Assembly (NCBI GenBank): GCA_019188255.1
Contig: JAETXT010000001.1
Coordinates: forward strand, 7,378,001-7,442,000
Length of the DNA stretch: 64,000 bases
Direction of reading: 5' to 3'
From: Verticillium longisporum
Lineage: Eukaryota; Ascomycota; Sordariomycetes; Glomerellales; Plectosphaerellaceae
The position numbers and the translations under genes were made by a program. Under the pieces are notes generated by a model. That model did no database searches, was not told the DNA's origin, and saw nothing but the letters and a program-made list of their open reading frames with translations. How positions within the stretch are numbered: the first letter of the stretch is position 1; each line of letters opens with the position of its first letter. This document shows, in pieces, positions 47,031 through 57,600 of the stretch.

Positions 47031-47431
47031 TATAATAACTAAGGAAGTAGGGCGGCCACGAATTAACGACCCCGCGATTAAGGAGCGCGATAAGATAAGA
47101 ATCGGGCCTACCTAGTAAATCACGTAATAGCTTACTTAGATATAAAGGGTAAGTCGTCGGGCTTACTAAGGACGCTATAATAAGCTAGGGAATAGTTTAC
47201 GGGATAATATACTATAATCCTAATATTATAGATTATTAATAACTAAATAGTAAGCTATCTAATATAGGCTTACTACTTAATATAATAAGGATAGGATAAT
47301 AGGTATATAAGGATAGATATTCTAGATTTATAGATATATTCTTTCTTATAATAGTAATTAATCTAAGTCTTACTTTATATCTATTATAATAAATATATAA
47401 CGCCTTATAATACTATATCGTCTTAGAGTTA
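47031..47431 (+). repeat. Gypsy 5' LTR (copy A), cut by Fot1 near its 3' end
   Basis: It starts TATAATAACTAAGGAAGTAG and matches 36778-37178. It stops at TTAGAGTTA, where Fot1 copy 2 begins; the missing U5 end is found at 6682-6756, next to Fot1 copy 1. Confidence 0.8.
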
Positions 47432-47529
47432 ACGTAATCCACAAGCGAGTGGTTCACCCAAGCGAGTGGTTCACTTCGCCCGGGCCCACGACCTACACCT
47501 GAATTCTACAGATTCCACCTCCGCCCGCG

Positions 47530-48678
47530 ATGGAGACTCTTTCAAAAGAAGGTCAATTATTCCTTGCTATCCAAGCTATGGACAATGACCCGAACCTAAG
47601 CGCCCGGAGTGCTGCGAGGATCTACACCGTCCCCTTAACGACGCTCCTCCGACGCCAGAAGGGCAAACCCTCCCGACGCGAAAGCCCGCCCAATTCTGCC
47701 AAATTAACAGTACTAGAAGAGAAAACTATTGTCGAATATATCCTTGACCTAGATGCGCGATCTTACCCTCCCCGGTTGGGTGAGGTCGGAGATATGGCGA
47801 ATCGCCTGCTTGCCGACCGTGACGCGCCACGCGTCGGGAAGAACTGGGCCGCAAACTTCGTCAAACGGCAACCAGAGCTCCGGACGCGTTTCTTTCGCAA
47901 GTACGACTACAAGAGGGCCCAATGCGAAGATCCGGACGCGATAAACGCGTGGTTCCGCCTCGTGCATAACATGATCGCCAAGTACGGCATCCAAGAGGCT
48001 GACATGTACAACTTTGACGAGACCGGCTTCCAGATGGGCGTTATCGCCAACGGAATGGTCGTGACCAGTTCGGAAAGACGGTCCAATGTGAAGATGAGGC
48101 AGCCAGGCAACCGGGAATGGGTTACGGTGATCCAGGGCGTTGGCGCGTTGGGTTTCTCCGTCCCGCCGTTCATCGTGGTTTCGGGCAAGTACCACCTCTC
48201 GAGCTGGTACCAGGACGACGCGATTTCTCGCGACTGGAGAATCGCAACATCTCCAAACGGCTGGACGACGAATGATATTGGTCTGGAATGGATTCGGCAT
48301 TTTGACAGGCATACAAAGTCCCGTACTTCGGGCGGTTATCGCCTACTGATCCTGGATGGCCACGAAAGTCACCACTCGGTCGACTTCGAACTCTACTGCA
48401 AGGAGAACAACATCATCACACTCTGTATGCCTCCTCATTCGTCACATCTACTCCAGCCTCTCGATGTTGGGTGTTTTGGCCCACTAAAGAAAGCATACGG
48501 TCGGCAAATCGAGGATAGGATGAGGGCGGGTACAACGCACATCAGCAAAGAGGACTTCTTCCCGGCGTTTTCGGCTGCATTTCAGCAAGCAATGACAGAA
48601 AAAACATCCAGGGAGGCTTTCGAGGAGCGGGGCTTGTCCCCCATAACCCGGAAACAGTCCTGTCAAAGCTGGATGTGA
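47530..48678 (+). CDS. Fot1-type transposase, main ORF (copy 2)
   Basis: 382 residues, identical to the copy 1 ORF at 7372-8520: N-terminal helix-turn-helix regions, then D163, D276 and D312 in DD35D spacing. The ORF leaves the family frame after the A6 run at 48599-48604, exactly as in copy 1, so this change predates the duplication or is a normal feature of the element. Confidence 0.9.
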   Translation: METLSKEGQLFLAIQAMDNDPNLSARSAARIYTVPLTTLLRRQKGKPSRRESPPNSAKLTVLEEKTIVEYILDLDARSYPPRLGEVGDMANRLLADRDAPRVGKNWAANFVKRQPELRTRFFRKYDYKRAQCEDPDAINAWFRLVHNMIAKYGIQEADMYNFDETGFQMGVIANGMVVTSSERRSNVKMRQPGNREWVTVIQGVGALGFSVPPFIVVSGKYHLSSWYQDDAISRDWRIATSPNGWTTNDIGLEWIRHFDRHTKSRTSGGYRLLILDGHESHHSVDFELYCKENNIITLCMPPHSSHLLQPLDVGCFGPLKKAYGRQIEDRMRAGTTHISKEDFFPAFSAAFQQAMTEKTSREAFEERGLSPITRKQSCQSWM

Positions 48679-49183
48679 GGTTGAGGACGACGACGCCTCC
48701 GGGGACGTCCCACGGGGAGCGTGATTCTTGGGTCTCTAAGACGCCCACTAACCTGCTCGAGGCAGGTTCCCAGACTGACTTCATCAAAGGGCGAATCTCA
48801 CGCCACCAGGGAAGCTCCCCAACGTCAATTTTAGATGCTGTTGACTATCTTGCGAAGGGGACGCGGGGTGTTATGCACCAGATCGCTCTTTTGAAGTCAG
48901 AGGTTATGATCCTTCGAGAGGAAAATGCTACACTAAGCCGACGCCGGAGGGCCAAAAGCTACGTCTCCGGGAAGGAGGAAGCATGGCTGTAGGCGAGGGA
49001 CAGGACAAGATTGCTCAGAAGGAAGTAGATATCCAGATAAAAGAGGAAACGCTGCAGAACCCGGGTCCCGCGTCGTGGTCCCAGCCGAAGAAACGATGCT
49101 GTAGCGTATGCGGGAAGACCGGCCACAACGCGAGAACTTGTCAGGTAGCTATCTCATCGTCTGCAAAAGACGAGGAGGAGTGA
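48675..49183 (+). pseudogene. Fot1 transposase C-terminal region, frameshifted (copy 2)
   Basis: This corresponds to the 169-codon ORF of copy 1. Loss of one A at 48954-48957 splits it into 48675-48992 and 48983-49183. The zinc knuckle (CSVCGKTGHNARTC) is in the second piece and out of frame with the first. Copy 2 is therefore less likely to make a complete C-terminus than copy 1. Confidence 0.8.
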
Positions 49184-49292
49184 TTTTAATTGATTTACGG
49201 CGTTTGGGTTGAGGTTTTCCTCGGAATGTTTGTCGGGTCGGGGTGAAGTGAACCACTCGCATGGGTGAACCACTCGCTTGTGGATTACGTTA

Positions 49293-49685
49293 CCAATGGC
49301 GGAAACAATGACATTGCCTCGATCAGGATCTGCCTCAGCGAACTGGCGAATCCCCTCGATCAAGGCATTGAAGGGCGCATCGCCGATTTCGAATATTAGC
49401 TTTTCTGTCAGACTGAAGATGCAGAGGGACTTGGAAACATCGTCCAACTTCTCAAGAGCCTCGCGCCAACGGTCGGTTCTGGGATTCCTGGGCTCGTCGT
49501 AAATAAGGGTTAATGTTGTCCTGATGCGATGGAACTTTGTTTGACGTGTGACCCCGTTGAAAGAACTTGAAGGGCCTTGAATAATGACCGTAGGATAGCT
49601 CTCTGCTGTCGTAAATCGATGATGAGATCATCCAACTGCGCGAGATCGGATCTGGCAATGAAGTTGAGATCGGTGCTTGGTGTCA
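49293..49685 (-). pseudogene. 5' half of the host gene split by Fot1 and inversion
   Basis: Reading the minus strand from 49685, a first frame starts MTPSTDLNFIARSDLAQLDD. A second frame, open from about 49633, runs in phase to the transposon edge and contains QTKFHRIRTTLTLIYDEP and KLIFEIGDAPFNALIEG. A short intron or frame change connects them. Joined to the TA at 8619-8620, the second frame stays open for another 24 codons there, ending KNSLQR. The product is unrecognised. Confidence 0.55.
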
Positions 49686-50298
49686 TGGTCCTTGCAGCTC
49701 GGAATTGGATGTAAAACAGAGCGGCTCGAGAAGTTGGAAAAAAGCGAGCGATTTCACGGAACAGGGGCTGCTCGGTATTTCATATTAATTAGAGCGGCTC
49801 CAAATTTACAAAAAAACCGAGCCTCTAGTTGATTGGGCGGGAGCCAATGACCTGGCCAGTGTTGGAAACGAGGGAAGGGTGTGTAGACATGGGTGTGGCT
49901 CGGAGCGTTGGGCGACAGGGAGCAACCCCTGGCGGATGGTCGCACCTCGACTTGTTCGTGCGGATGCGTCACATCCTATAGCATCCATTGATGAGGCATC
50001 CCGGGAATGCCCCGTCTGGCAAACGCCGATGTCGTATCCAGAGCTGTGGGAGGTTGCCTTGTCGCAAAACCGCCGCCACCAATACGAAATGGAGCTTTCA
50101 TGTGAGGGGTTCTGGGATGTGGCACATTACCGTGCCACCCAAGAGCCTTGGCGCCTGATGGGAGAGCAAGGTATCCCTCTCAAGGCACAGAAGGGTCGTA
50201 GAGGCAGCGCTGCAGATGTTGTTAAGTTAACCCCTTCCATTCCAGTGCCAGATTTGCTTGCCTCGTGACGACAGTCATCTCTCAATTCCACAGCAAAG
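49686..50298. other. Intergenic; one doubtful ORF
   Basis: A 129-codon ORF at 49879-50268 (plus) has no motif and overlaps the likely promoter of the methyltransferase gene. Confidence 0.4.
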
Positions 50299-51776
50299 AT
50301 GGCTGATGAGCAAGAGGCAGTGCTTGTATGAGTCCGACGTGCGAATAGCCTCTCGATAAACTGACAGTATTCAGGAGCCGGAGCCGACTATCGAGGATTC
50401 AGGCATCGACGAAGTATGCCTTCCGGGCATCCCCATGTCCTTACCAACTCACATTGTTCCCACCAACTAACACCGTGTTAGGATTCCAACGAGTCCTCGA
50501 CGGCGTCACTGCGGTCAAGCATCCTCAACTTTGAGAAAGAGAATGGCCGTACTTACCACGCCTTCAACCGTGGAAGTAAGTAACCAGAAATTGAGCTCCG
50601 ACAATGCATTGACAACAATTGGGCAGAGTATCTGTATCCGAACGATGAGGTGAGAAACGAAACATCTTCGTAAGAGGTGGAGTTGGCTCACAGCTTTGCA
50701 GCAAGAGAAAGAGAGGCTGGGTATGTCCGTCAACCTCTTTCGTCGCGGACACGGCTGATTCGAACAGATGTCATACACATGCTGTGGAATCAGACATTGG
50801 AAGGCCGGCTTGCGCTCTGCCCCGCGAATGCCAGCTCCACGAGGGTGCTGGATGCTGGTACTGGAACTGGTGTTTGGGCAATAGACTATGGTATGTGGCC
50901 ACCAGTCGAATGCAGATTTGGGCGTACATCTCATTATGTGCAATAGCCGATTTACACCCAGAAGCCGAGGTCTTGGGTGTGGATCTCAGCCCGATTCAAC
51001 CCCCTTTGTAGGTTCCGGAGTGGACCTTTATTTAACCTCATAACGCTGATGAAAAAGTGTCCCTCCTAACTGCACATTCATGATAGACGACCTCGAACAC
51101 ACATGGACATGGACCAAGCCTTTCGACTTCATCTTCGCTCGAGGCATGATTGGAAGCTTCCGGGAGCCACAGGACTTTGTCAAGGAGGCCTTCAAGTAAG
51201 TAGTAGGACTTTTTCAAGACACTTTGCTAATGCCGTCTCTGTCTCCAGAAATCTCCGACCGAACGGCTACTTGGAGCTACAGGACAACACTTTTCCACTA
51301 GGATGTGACGACGGCACTCTTCAGGGAACACGCTTGAAAGAATGGACAAGCCATATGATCACTGCTGCCGACCGCGCCAAGAGATCGATCTCTGTGGCAA
51401 ATCGCTTCCAGCAGATGATGGAGGACGAGGGCTTTGTAGACATCGTGGTGACAAGGAAGAAGTGGCCCACGAATCCATGGACACGAGACAAAAAATACAA
51501 GGAGCTGGGTGCGTGGGCACTGTTAGGGCTCCAGGATGACCTTGATGCTATCTCTATGGCATTATTTACCCGCGAGCTGGGCTGGAGTTCTAATGAAACG
51601 ACAGTCTACTTGGCCGAAGTCAGGAAGGACCTGCAGAACCGGTCAATCCATGCGTACTGGCCCGTGTAAGCGTCCCATTTTATACCTGACGAGGTTGGTG
51701 ACGACTAATATAGACCAGCTACATCGTTTACGGGCGCAAACCAGACGACGGGCTGAGTGTTCTGAACGGACAGTAG
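50299..51776 (+). CDS. LaeA-like SAM-dependent methyltransferase
   Basis: Ten exons join in frame to 332 residues: 50299-50325, 50375-50413, 50482-50575, 50627-50649, 50702-50720, 50768-50890, 50947-51007, 51058-51195, 51249-51665 and 51719-51776. All introns are GT..AG. The acidic start (EPTIEDSGIDE) and SILNFEKENGRTYHAF are typical of the fungal LaeA/UMTA-like group. SAM-binding motif I is VLDAGTGTGVWAID; LGVDLSPIQPP, FIFARGMIGSF and NLRPNGYLELQD follow; the end YIVYGRKP is conserved. LaeA relatives act in the nucleus on secondary metabolism, but most in this family are uncharacterised. No biosynthetic cluster is visible nearby. Confidence 0.88.
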
Positions 51777-53192
51777 GAAAGATTACTATCTAGAGGCCCT
51801 GAAACAAAAGTAATGTGAACTCATACAAGTCTAGGAAACCACAGCGCATATTTGCAGATGTTGATATTGGCCGTTCGCGTGACATCGATCGCGTGTATGG
51901 CCCCAGGAACTAGGCTACATCGAGCATCGCATTGTGACTGTCCTGTTTTGATTGACTGATCCCGCGTAAGATTTTGCGGCTCTAAGTTGCCAGTGAAACA
52001 ACAACCCATTACGTAGCACATTGATCACGGGTTGATGAGCGGCGCACTTGAGAGGCAAGCCAAGAATGACAGAGTCTAACATAATGGGCCAAGCAGCCAG
52101 CATTCCTGCCGAGTCATAAGTCAATCCTCAATACAATACTCTTGTTCTTCTTCGAGGTAGACCGAGGCCTTGTCTGTCCCAGATGCGATGCATGAGAGTG
52201 TCTTCAACCAGCGAGGGCACGGAGTGAGGCTCTGGCTGACGAGCGAACCACATGAGGCCAGCGGACAGGCAAGGCAGCCATCGCCTTGCAGCTCACCGCC
52301 AGCCTAGATAGGCACCTACATGCCACCGCATCCCCAAAGCTCAATAGTGAGTGGCCAAGTTGCGGTCAGGCGCCTCGGTGACCTGGAACAGGCAAGGATC
52401 GAACAGTGCGCCAGTGGGCCTCACTGGCCATTTTGACATTGACTCAACACCCACATAGTGACTTTTCAGGACGGGGAAGGTGGGACCCCTCGTAAGTCCC
52501 ATTCCGTACACCGAAACGCATCCCCACCACTGGCAGCAGCTTGACTGCGCCTTGGTGAAGGACCACCCCCATCCTAGTACCACGCATGTATCATGTTCAT
52601 GCTATTGAAGTAGTGAAGCAGATTTGGCTGACACCATCGGTTGGTGTAGGAAGTAGCTGCAGGCTGATGGTGCAGCACGGCAGATGCCTGCCTCAACGGC
52701 AAGCCTGGCACCTCCCAACATTTGCTCATCATTGTGTGGCAGGGACAGCGAACACGTTCGGCTTCGTGACGTGGTAAATTGGGCGCAACTAGCAGCAGAA
52801 AGGCGTCACTGGATGGAATGGGCTCTTCGGCAAAAACACACCTGCAACAAAATCCTCGCGCGGCACATTGCCTGGCATGCAGTCGTTAAGGTATGCAACG
52901 TGGCCAGCACCCGCCTCATTAGCATTACTAGACGAGCCTTCCAGCTCGGTACTATTGTGCATGAAAGCATCCACACAAAGGTGTCCCAGCAATATCGCTT
53001 GACTGTCGTCACACTCTTCGGCACACTCATGATTACCGACAGTATTGTAGTCCAAGATATGGTCGTGCTGCTTCCGGAGAAGACTATAAGACATCAACAC
53101 CGCCAGTCATTTTGACGAACGCCAGGAGCATTGAACCCCATCCGAACCTGATTTCATCTGTCACCCACTCCGACAGCCGCAGGCTCGTCACT
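51777..53192. other. Intergenic, nothing recognised
   Basis: Short ORFs only; an ORF at 52684-53115 (plus) lacks motifs. Confidence 0.45.
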
Positions 53193-53948
53193 ATGGACAC
53201 AGATCACCGAATCCATGCTTGGGTTGTTTACCTTGAAGCAAGAACACAAATCCGTTCTTCCGCAGGCTCCGACCTTACCGGCCATGATCTTCGTTGCCGA
53301 GCCATCGAGACCTACGCAGGAATTCCAAGTCCTCACCCAACCGCCGAACCTACAATTGGCAACGTGACTTGCCGGCTTGCCTTCCTCCTTGGGATTTTCT
53401 ACAAGCGCGGCCAGCCGAGAATCGAGGTCACTCCTGGCACAACCTGGAGCAAGGACAGTCTTTCCCGAGCCCTTGAAGCCATCCCTCGAACTCAGGACTC
53501 CAACTTCGATTCGCTTCAGAGGGAACCGACCATGCTGACCCTTATCGAATTCGTCGCTAAGGAAACGTGGAGGTCTAAATGCTGCCTTCCCCAAAATCTT
53601 CCCGACTTGATGGACGAGTCGTACCTCGGTCCCTGGTGTGTGGATCTCGGAAAGCGAAGGCTCAAGATGTATAATTATCGCCACATCCCACCACCACCTC
53701 CGGCATCGCGGCCATTAAACTCAAGGCCTGTGGGAGAGGCGGCAGGTTTCGTTGCTCGAAAGGCACGCCGGTCGGGTCCCATATTGTGCAGGTTCATCGA
53801 GTCTTCCTCTGAAGCGTCCTCGACAGAGAACAATCCTCCCCACACGCCTGGTGCGGATTTTCTGGACGTAGATGACGACTCCGTCGATGAACCGATGCCA
53901 TTTCGAAGTGGAAAAGGCGGGCCTTCATCTCCAGTTCCAGCGGCGTAA
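53193..53948 (+). CDS. Hypothetical protein, 251 residues
   Basis: A single open frame. The ATG at 53193 (MDTDHRIHAWVVYLEA) is preferred over the upstream in-frame ATG at 53112 because coding character begins there. The N-terminal 170 residues look globular (AIETYAGIPSP, RLAFLLGIFYKRGQPRIEV). The tail is proline-rich (RHIPPPPPASRP) and acidic near the end. No signal peptide or membrane segment. No family recognised. Confidence 0.5.
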   Translation: MDTDHRIHAWVVYLEARTQIRSSAGSDLTGHDLRCRAIETYAGIPSPHPTAEPTIGNVTCRLAFLLGIFYKRGQPRIEVTPGTTWSKDSLSRALEAIPRTQDSNFDSLQREPTMLTLIEFVAKETWRSKCCLPQNLPDLMDESYLGPWCVDLGKRRLKMYNYRHIPPPPPASRPLNSRPVGEAAGFVARKARRSGPILCRFIESSSEASSTENNPPHTPGADFLDVDDDSVDEPMPFRSGKGGPSSPVPAA

Positions 53949-56098
53949 GCAGATGGAGAATGGAGAGGCAAGTTGGGTGGGCCGTACTGAGGGACAGTCA
54001 GTGGCTAGGAAGCGATTTCAGAGAGAGAAGGGAGGGGGAAACATGGGTATGATGAACCGACTACGATCCTCTCGGCCATGAACAACGTGGAACACTCGAA
54101 GAACATCACCTCGAGAATGGAGAGATTGAGAAAGTTTCTGCAGGCGGCTCCTGCGATCAAAAGTCAGTTTATTCGTCGAGGAACACGCAAATGGGCCAGT
54201 GATAGTTGTTGTGTCGTCACAGCAGTATTCACTCAACGCTCCTTGGGCCCATACTGCATGTAGTGTCGTCAATAAAGTTTGGTCATTCTCAACGGAAATC
54301 AAGGTCCTAGATTTGGACTAAAGTGCGGAAGAAAGTCCATGGAGTAGTCGTTTCGAGTGTTTGAATTGCTTGTGGCCGCCCCACCAGCCGGCCGGCCTCG
54401 AGGCCTCGAAACGGGGCGTAAACGAAGTTGACGTCAATGTAATAAAGCAGGAAGCCGCTTACGACTTTCCCTATATCAATTCCAGCCTTGTCAACCACGT
54501 AGGTGATCAAAGTCGTTCCATTCTGACTTTGTCACTCTGACTTTGTTAGCTATGGGTGCTCGCTCTGGTCAAACCCAGTTCACGCAACCCACAGCTCTCC
54601 AAATACCTGAGCCTCACCACGTCCGCGATACAGGGTTTCGAGAACCTTTCAGTAGAGGTAAAGATTTCAGGGGCGAAGGTCGCTCGGCTGTAAACTACTT
54701 CTACCACCCGTTCGCGCGTTTACACGGTTTTAGTATCTAATACCACGCATACACACCTCGAGGCAAACTTGACGGGTGATGCTGTTCTATCCGCTACAAA
54801 TCTGACCTTCGACGACCTTTTGGTGAGAAAAAGATACCTCTCAATCAGGAAGGACGAAAAGGCTGTGGCCTATGGTTATATCAGACCGCCGGTTGAATCT
54901 GCTCCCATCGATAACCATGCCGGGGAGAGTCCACGCTACACACTTCATAGAGGATCGAAATAGGTGTTCCTTCTTCTGGATTATTACAAAGAAGGTCGAA
55001 GGTTGAATATGAAAGTAGTAGACAGGTATGTTCAGCCGCTGGGCATCGAAGCGTGCTGGATGACTGCGCAACGGCCTTGGGATCATGCTCGTTGAATCAA
55101 GAGCGTGAATTCACAAACTTGCTTTAAGTAGTCCATTTAGTCGAACATGACATATCCATGGGAGCCGCTTTGTACCTGAGCTTATTGATTAACAAGGTCA
55201 CCAAGCCATCCACCGTTTAAACGTATGCCTCTGGCCCTAGTGTAAAACAGTGGTTCTTATGCGACTAAGTTCTGTCCTCGCTCATTGGGCTTTCTCGATC
55301 CGAGCACCACGCGACCATCTAAACTGACCAACAACTGACAACTGGACCTACGACGTCTGGAGACATTGCCGATACCTACAATGCTATGTGTTGTTCGTAG
55401 ACGTCGCCGATGTGTTATTATTCGTGATCTGTCAAGTGAAGAGAACGGATTATGGACATAGTGGCGTACGACTTCGCGGGGAACATATTCAAACATGTTC
55501 CAAATGCGCGGCAAAGTACGTTCAGGCTTATTGACATTTCTGGTATCATCTCAGCACCAAATCCACCCTCAGAGCCTCAGCGCCTGTTACGTTGAACTAC
55601 GAGTCGAGTCAAGGGATTCTCGAAACTCACGATCACCTAGTAATTCATACCGACGAGTCCAATGGTGATTCAGAGCGTTCGGCGCATATAAACACGCTAC
55701 CTGGGGCGGGTTCTCTGCTGTTGCGCAGAGGGGGAACTTCTTGCTACACTTGCCACGAGGTATCGCTGGAGATGGCTTTGGTACGAAGCTGGTTAAGCGT
55801 GCAATGTTTTTGGCGCTGCTTGCTGACTGGAGGTTTCAAATGAATATAACAAATTTTTCGCATGACTATTGGTGTCATGCATTCTTTGACAAAGGATAAG
55901 AACAGAAACCCTACTGACATTCTATGGATCACGCATAACAAGTCAAAGAATGACAAAGAAAACCAACAGCCACTCTGGCCCGCCTTTTTAGGTCACCTCT
56001 AACCAGGTATCTAACCCTTCGTCGTGAGCCTGGAACGTACAACCTCAAACGAAAAGAGATGACCGCTTCAATAACATGAACATAGCAGAATGAACCCC
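53949..56098. other. Intergenic, no convincing gene
   Basis: Short ORFs without motifs; no RIP signature and no repeat noticed. Confidence 0.45.
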
Positions 56099-57600
56099 CT
56101 ACGGCCCATCGCCTTCCAATGGCGAAACCACCACGCTGTCCTGCAGACCAGCCGCCTCAGTGGACTTTACCCAACCAGACACGCCTTTGAGAGCCCCCTC
56201 GAGGTCTTTTTCCTTGCCGTGAAGGAACTCATCGATCTGTGCAGGAGAGAATCTCCGATCAGGTATCTGTGCAGCGAACTTTTTCGCGGCCTGATCAAGA
56301 TCGTGCTCTGCCATTTCATCCTTGAACTCGTTTCGGAACAAGGCTGCAGCTGTCTCCCTGGATGCCAACTGGAATTCGACACGACGATGGACTCTCCCAG
56401 CGCGTATCAATGCAGGGTCAAGTTTTTCCATGTGGTTTGTTGTCATCATAACCATGGCTCCTCCTTCCACGTTGAGGGAATCCAACTCTTCAAGTATGGT
56501 ACCCAGGCAAGCTTTATCGACTTTGGCACCCGATGTATTCGCCTCGTTCCGTGAGCGAGTGACATCAGCCGTATCGATGTCTTCCAGGAGAATGACACAT
56601 TTTTGTTGAATAGCACTCATGAGGCTGCGAAAGGTCTGGTCGTCGTATGTAGAGAGGCTTCCGGGGCGATAGATGGGCACACCTAAGTGCTGAGCTACAG
56701 CAAGAGCAAAAGACGACTTTCCCGTTCCCGGGCGCCCGTAAAGTAGCATGCCCATGTAAGGTAGCTTGCCGCGGCCGGTACGATGTGCCTGGGAGGAAGG
56801 TTCGAAAAAGCGGAGACAGTTGGCCACCAACTCGTCTTTGTCGTCGATGAATAAGGAATCGAGGCTTTGGACCGGTCGTGGCTTTCTTTCATGCCAAGAT
56901 ATACCTGCGTTGTTTGGTGTTGGACCGGGCGACACAACTCTCAGATGGCCTGGTTCGCTCCAATTCTGGGCCACGAAGCGAAGGAGTCGAGGAAGATACT
57001 CCGGATCAAACGTGAGTGCGATGATTTCGCCGTCGTTCACAATATAACCCAAAACTCCCTCATGTATGAACCATGTCCTCCGACCATGCAGTGGGATGAA
57101 GTCATGCCCAATGCATCCAAGTTGTGTCGTTGGATTGCTTAGGTTGGATACCAATAAAGCCCTGTTTTTACGCAAGTGACATTTGATGGACCAAGCAACC
57201 ACGGCGCTGCTTGTCTGGGTGTCGTTGGGGGGATGATGACGCGATATGCCATGGTTCTCAAGAGGCCAAGCATGAGGTCATCCCACCATCGCCAGATGGA
57301 CGGAGCAAAGAGAACAAGCGCCATGAGACGAGGAGGAAAGCCGAGTAGGAGAAACGGAAGAAGGGAACGCTTCAAGTGGTCAGGTAGGAGGAAGTAAAAA
57401 TCGGATCCAGCGGACGATCGGAGGGCGCTCGACGCGGTCATGTATGCGGCCCAAAGCCCGAGCGAGATAGCGTTGGCAATGCTCCAAATGTATCGGTTGG
57501 CATCAGGCAGAGACTGGCAAAATGGAATGTCTGTTGGAGGTTGAAGAGCAACCGCGGTTGCGTTCCCGATCCATGCCGAAAGAACTGTAAGGTTGAACAT
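56099..57600 (-). pseudogene. BCS1-like AAA ATPase gene with an apparent frameshift
   Basis: BCS1-type AAA proteins are membrane-anchored ATPases; yeast Bcs1 inserts the Rieske protein in mitochondria. The upstream frame (57600 to about 57230) has hydrophobic segments (SIANAISLGLWAAYM, LPFLLLGFPPRLMALVLF). The downstream frame, ending at 56099, holds the BCS1 N-terminal region (GRRTWFIHEG) and the AAA domain: Walker A GRPGTGKSS, Walker B CVILLEDIDTAD, sensor MTTNHMEKLDPALIRAGR. The frame must change near a six-base homopolymer (G6 on plus at 57227-57232); one more base there would join both frames. No intron explains it. It is either a real mutation or a base-call error. Confidence 0.75.

Larger units (their letters stand above)
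47432..49290 (+). mobile_element. Fot1/pogo-type DNA transposon, copy 2
   Basis: A 1859-bp element, same family as 6759-8618 but on the plus strand. It is flanked by TA (47430-47431 and 49291-49292). Inverted repeats of 46 bp lie at 47432-47477 and 49245-49290. The main transposase ORF is unchanged, but an A-run at 48954-48957 has four As where copy 1 has five, breaking the C-terminal frame. No RIP signature. Confidence 0.93.
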
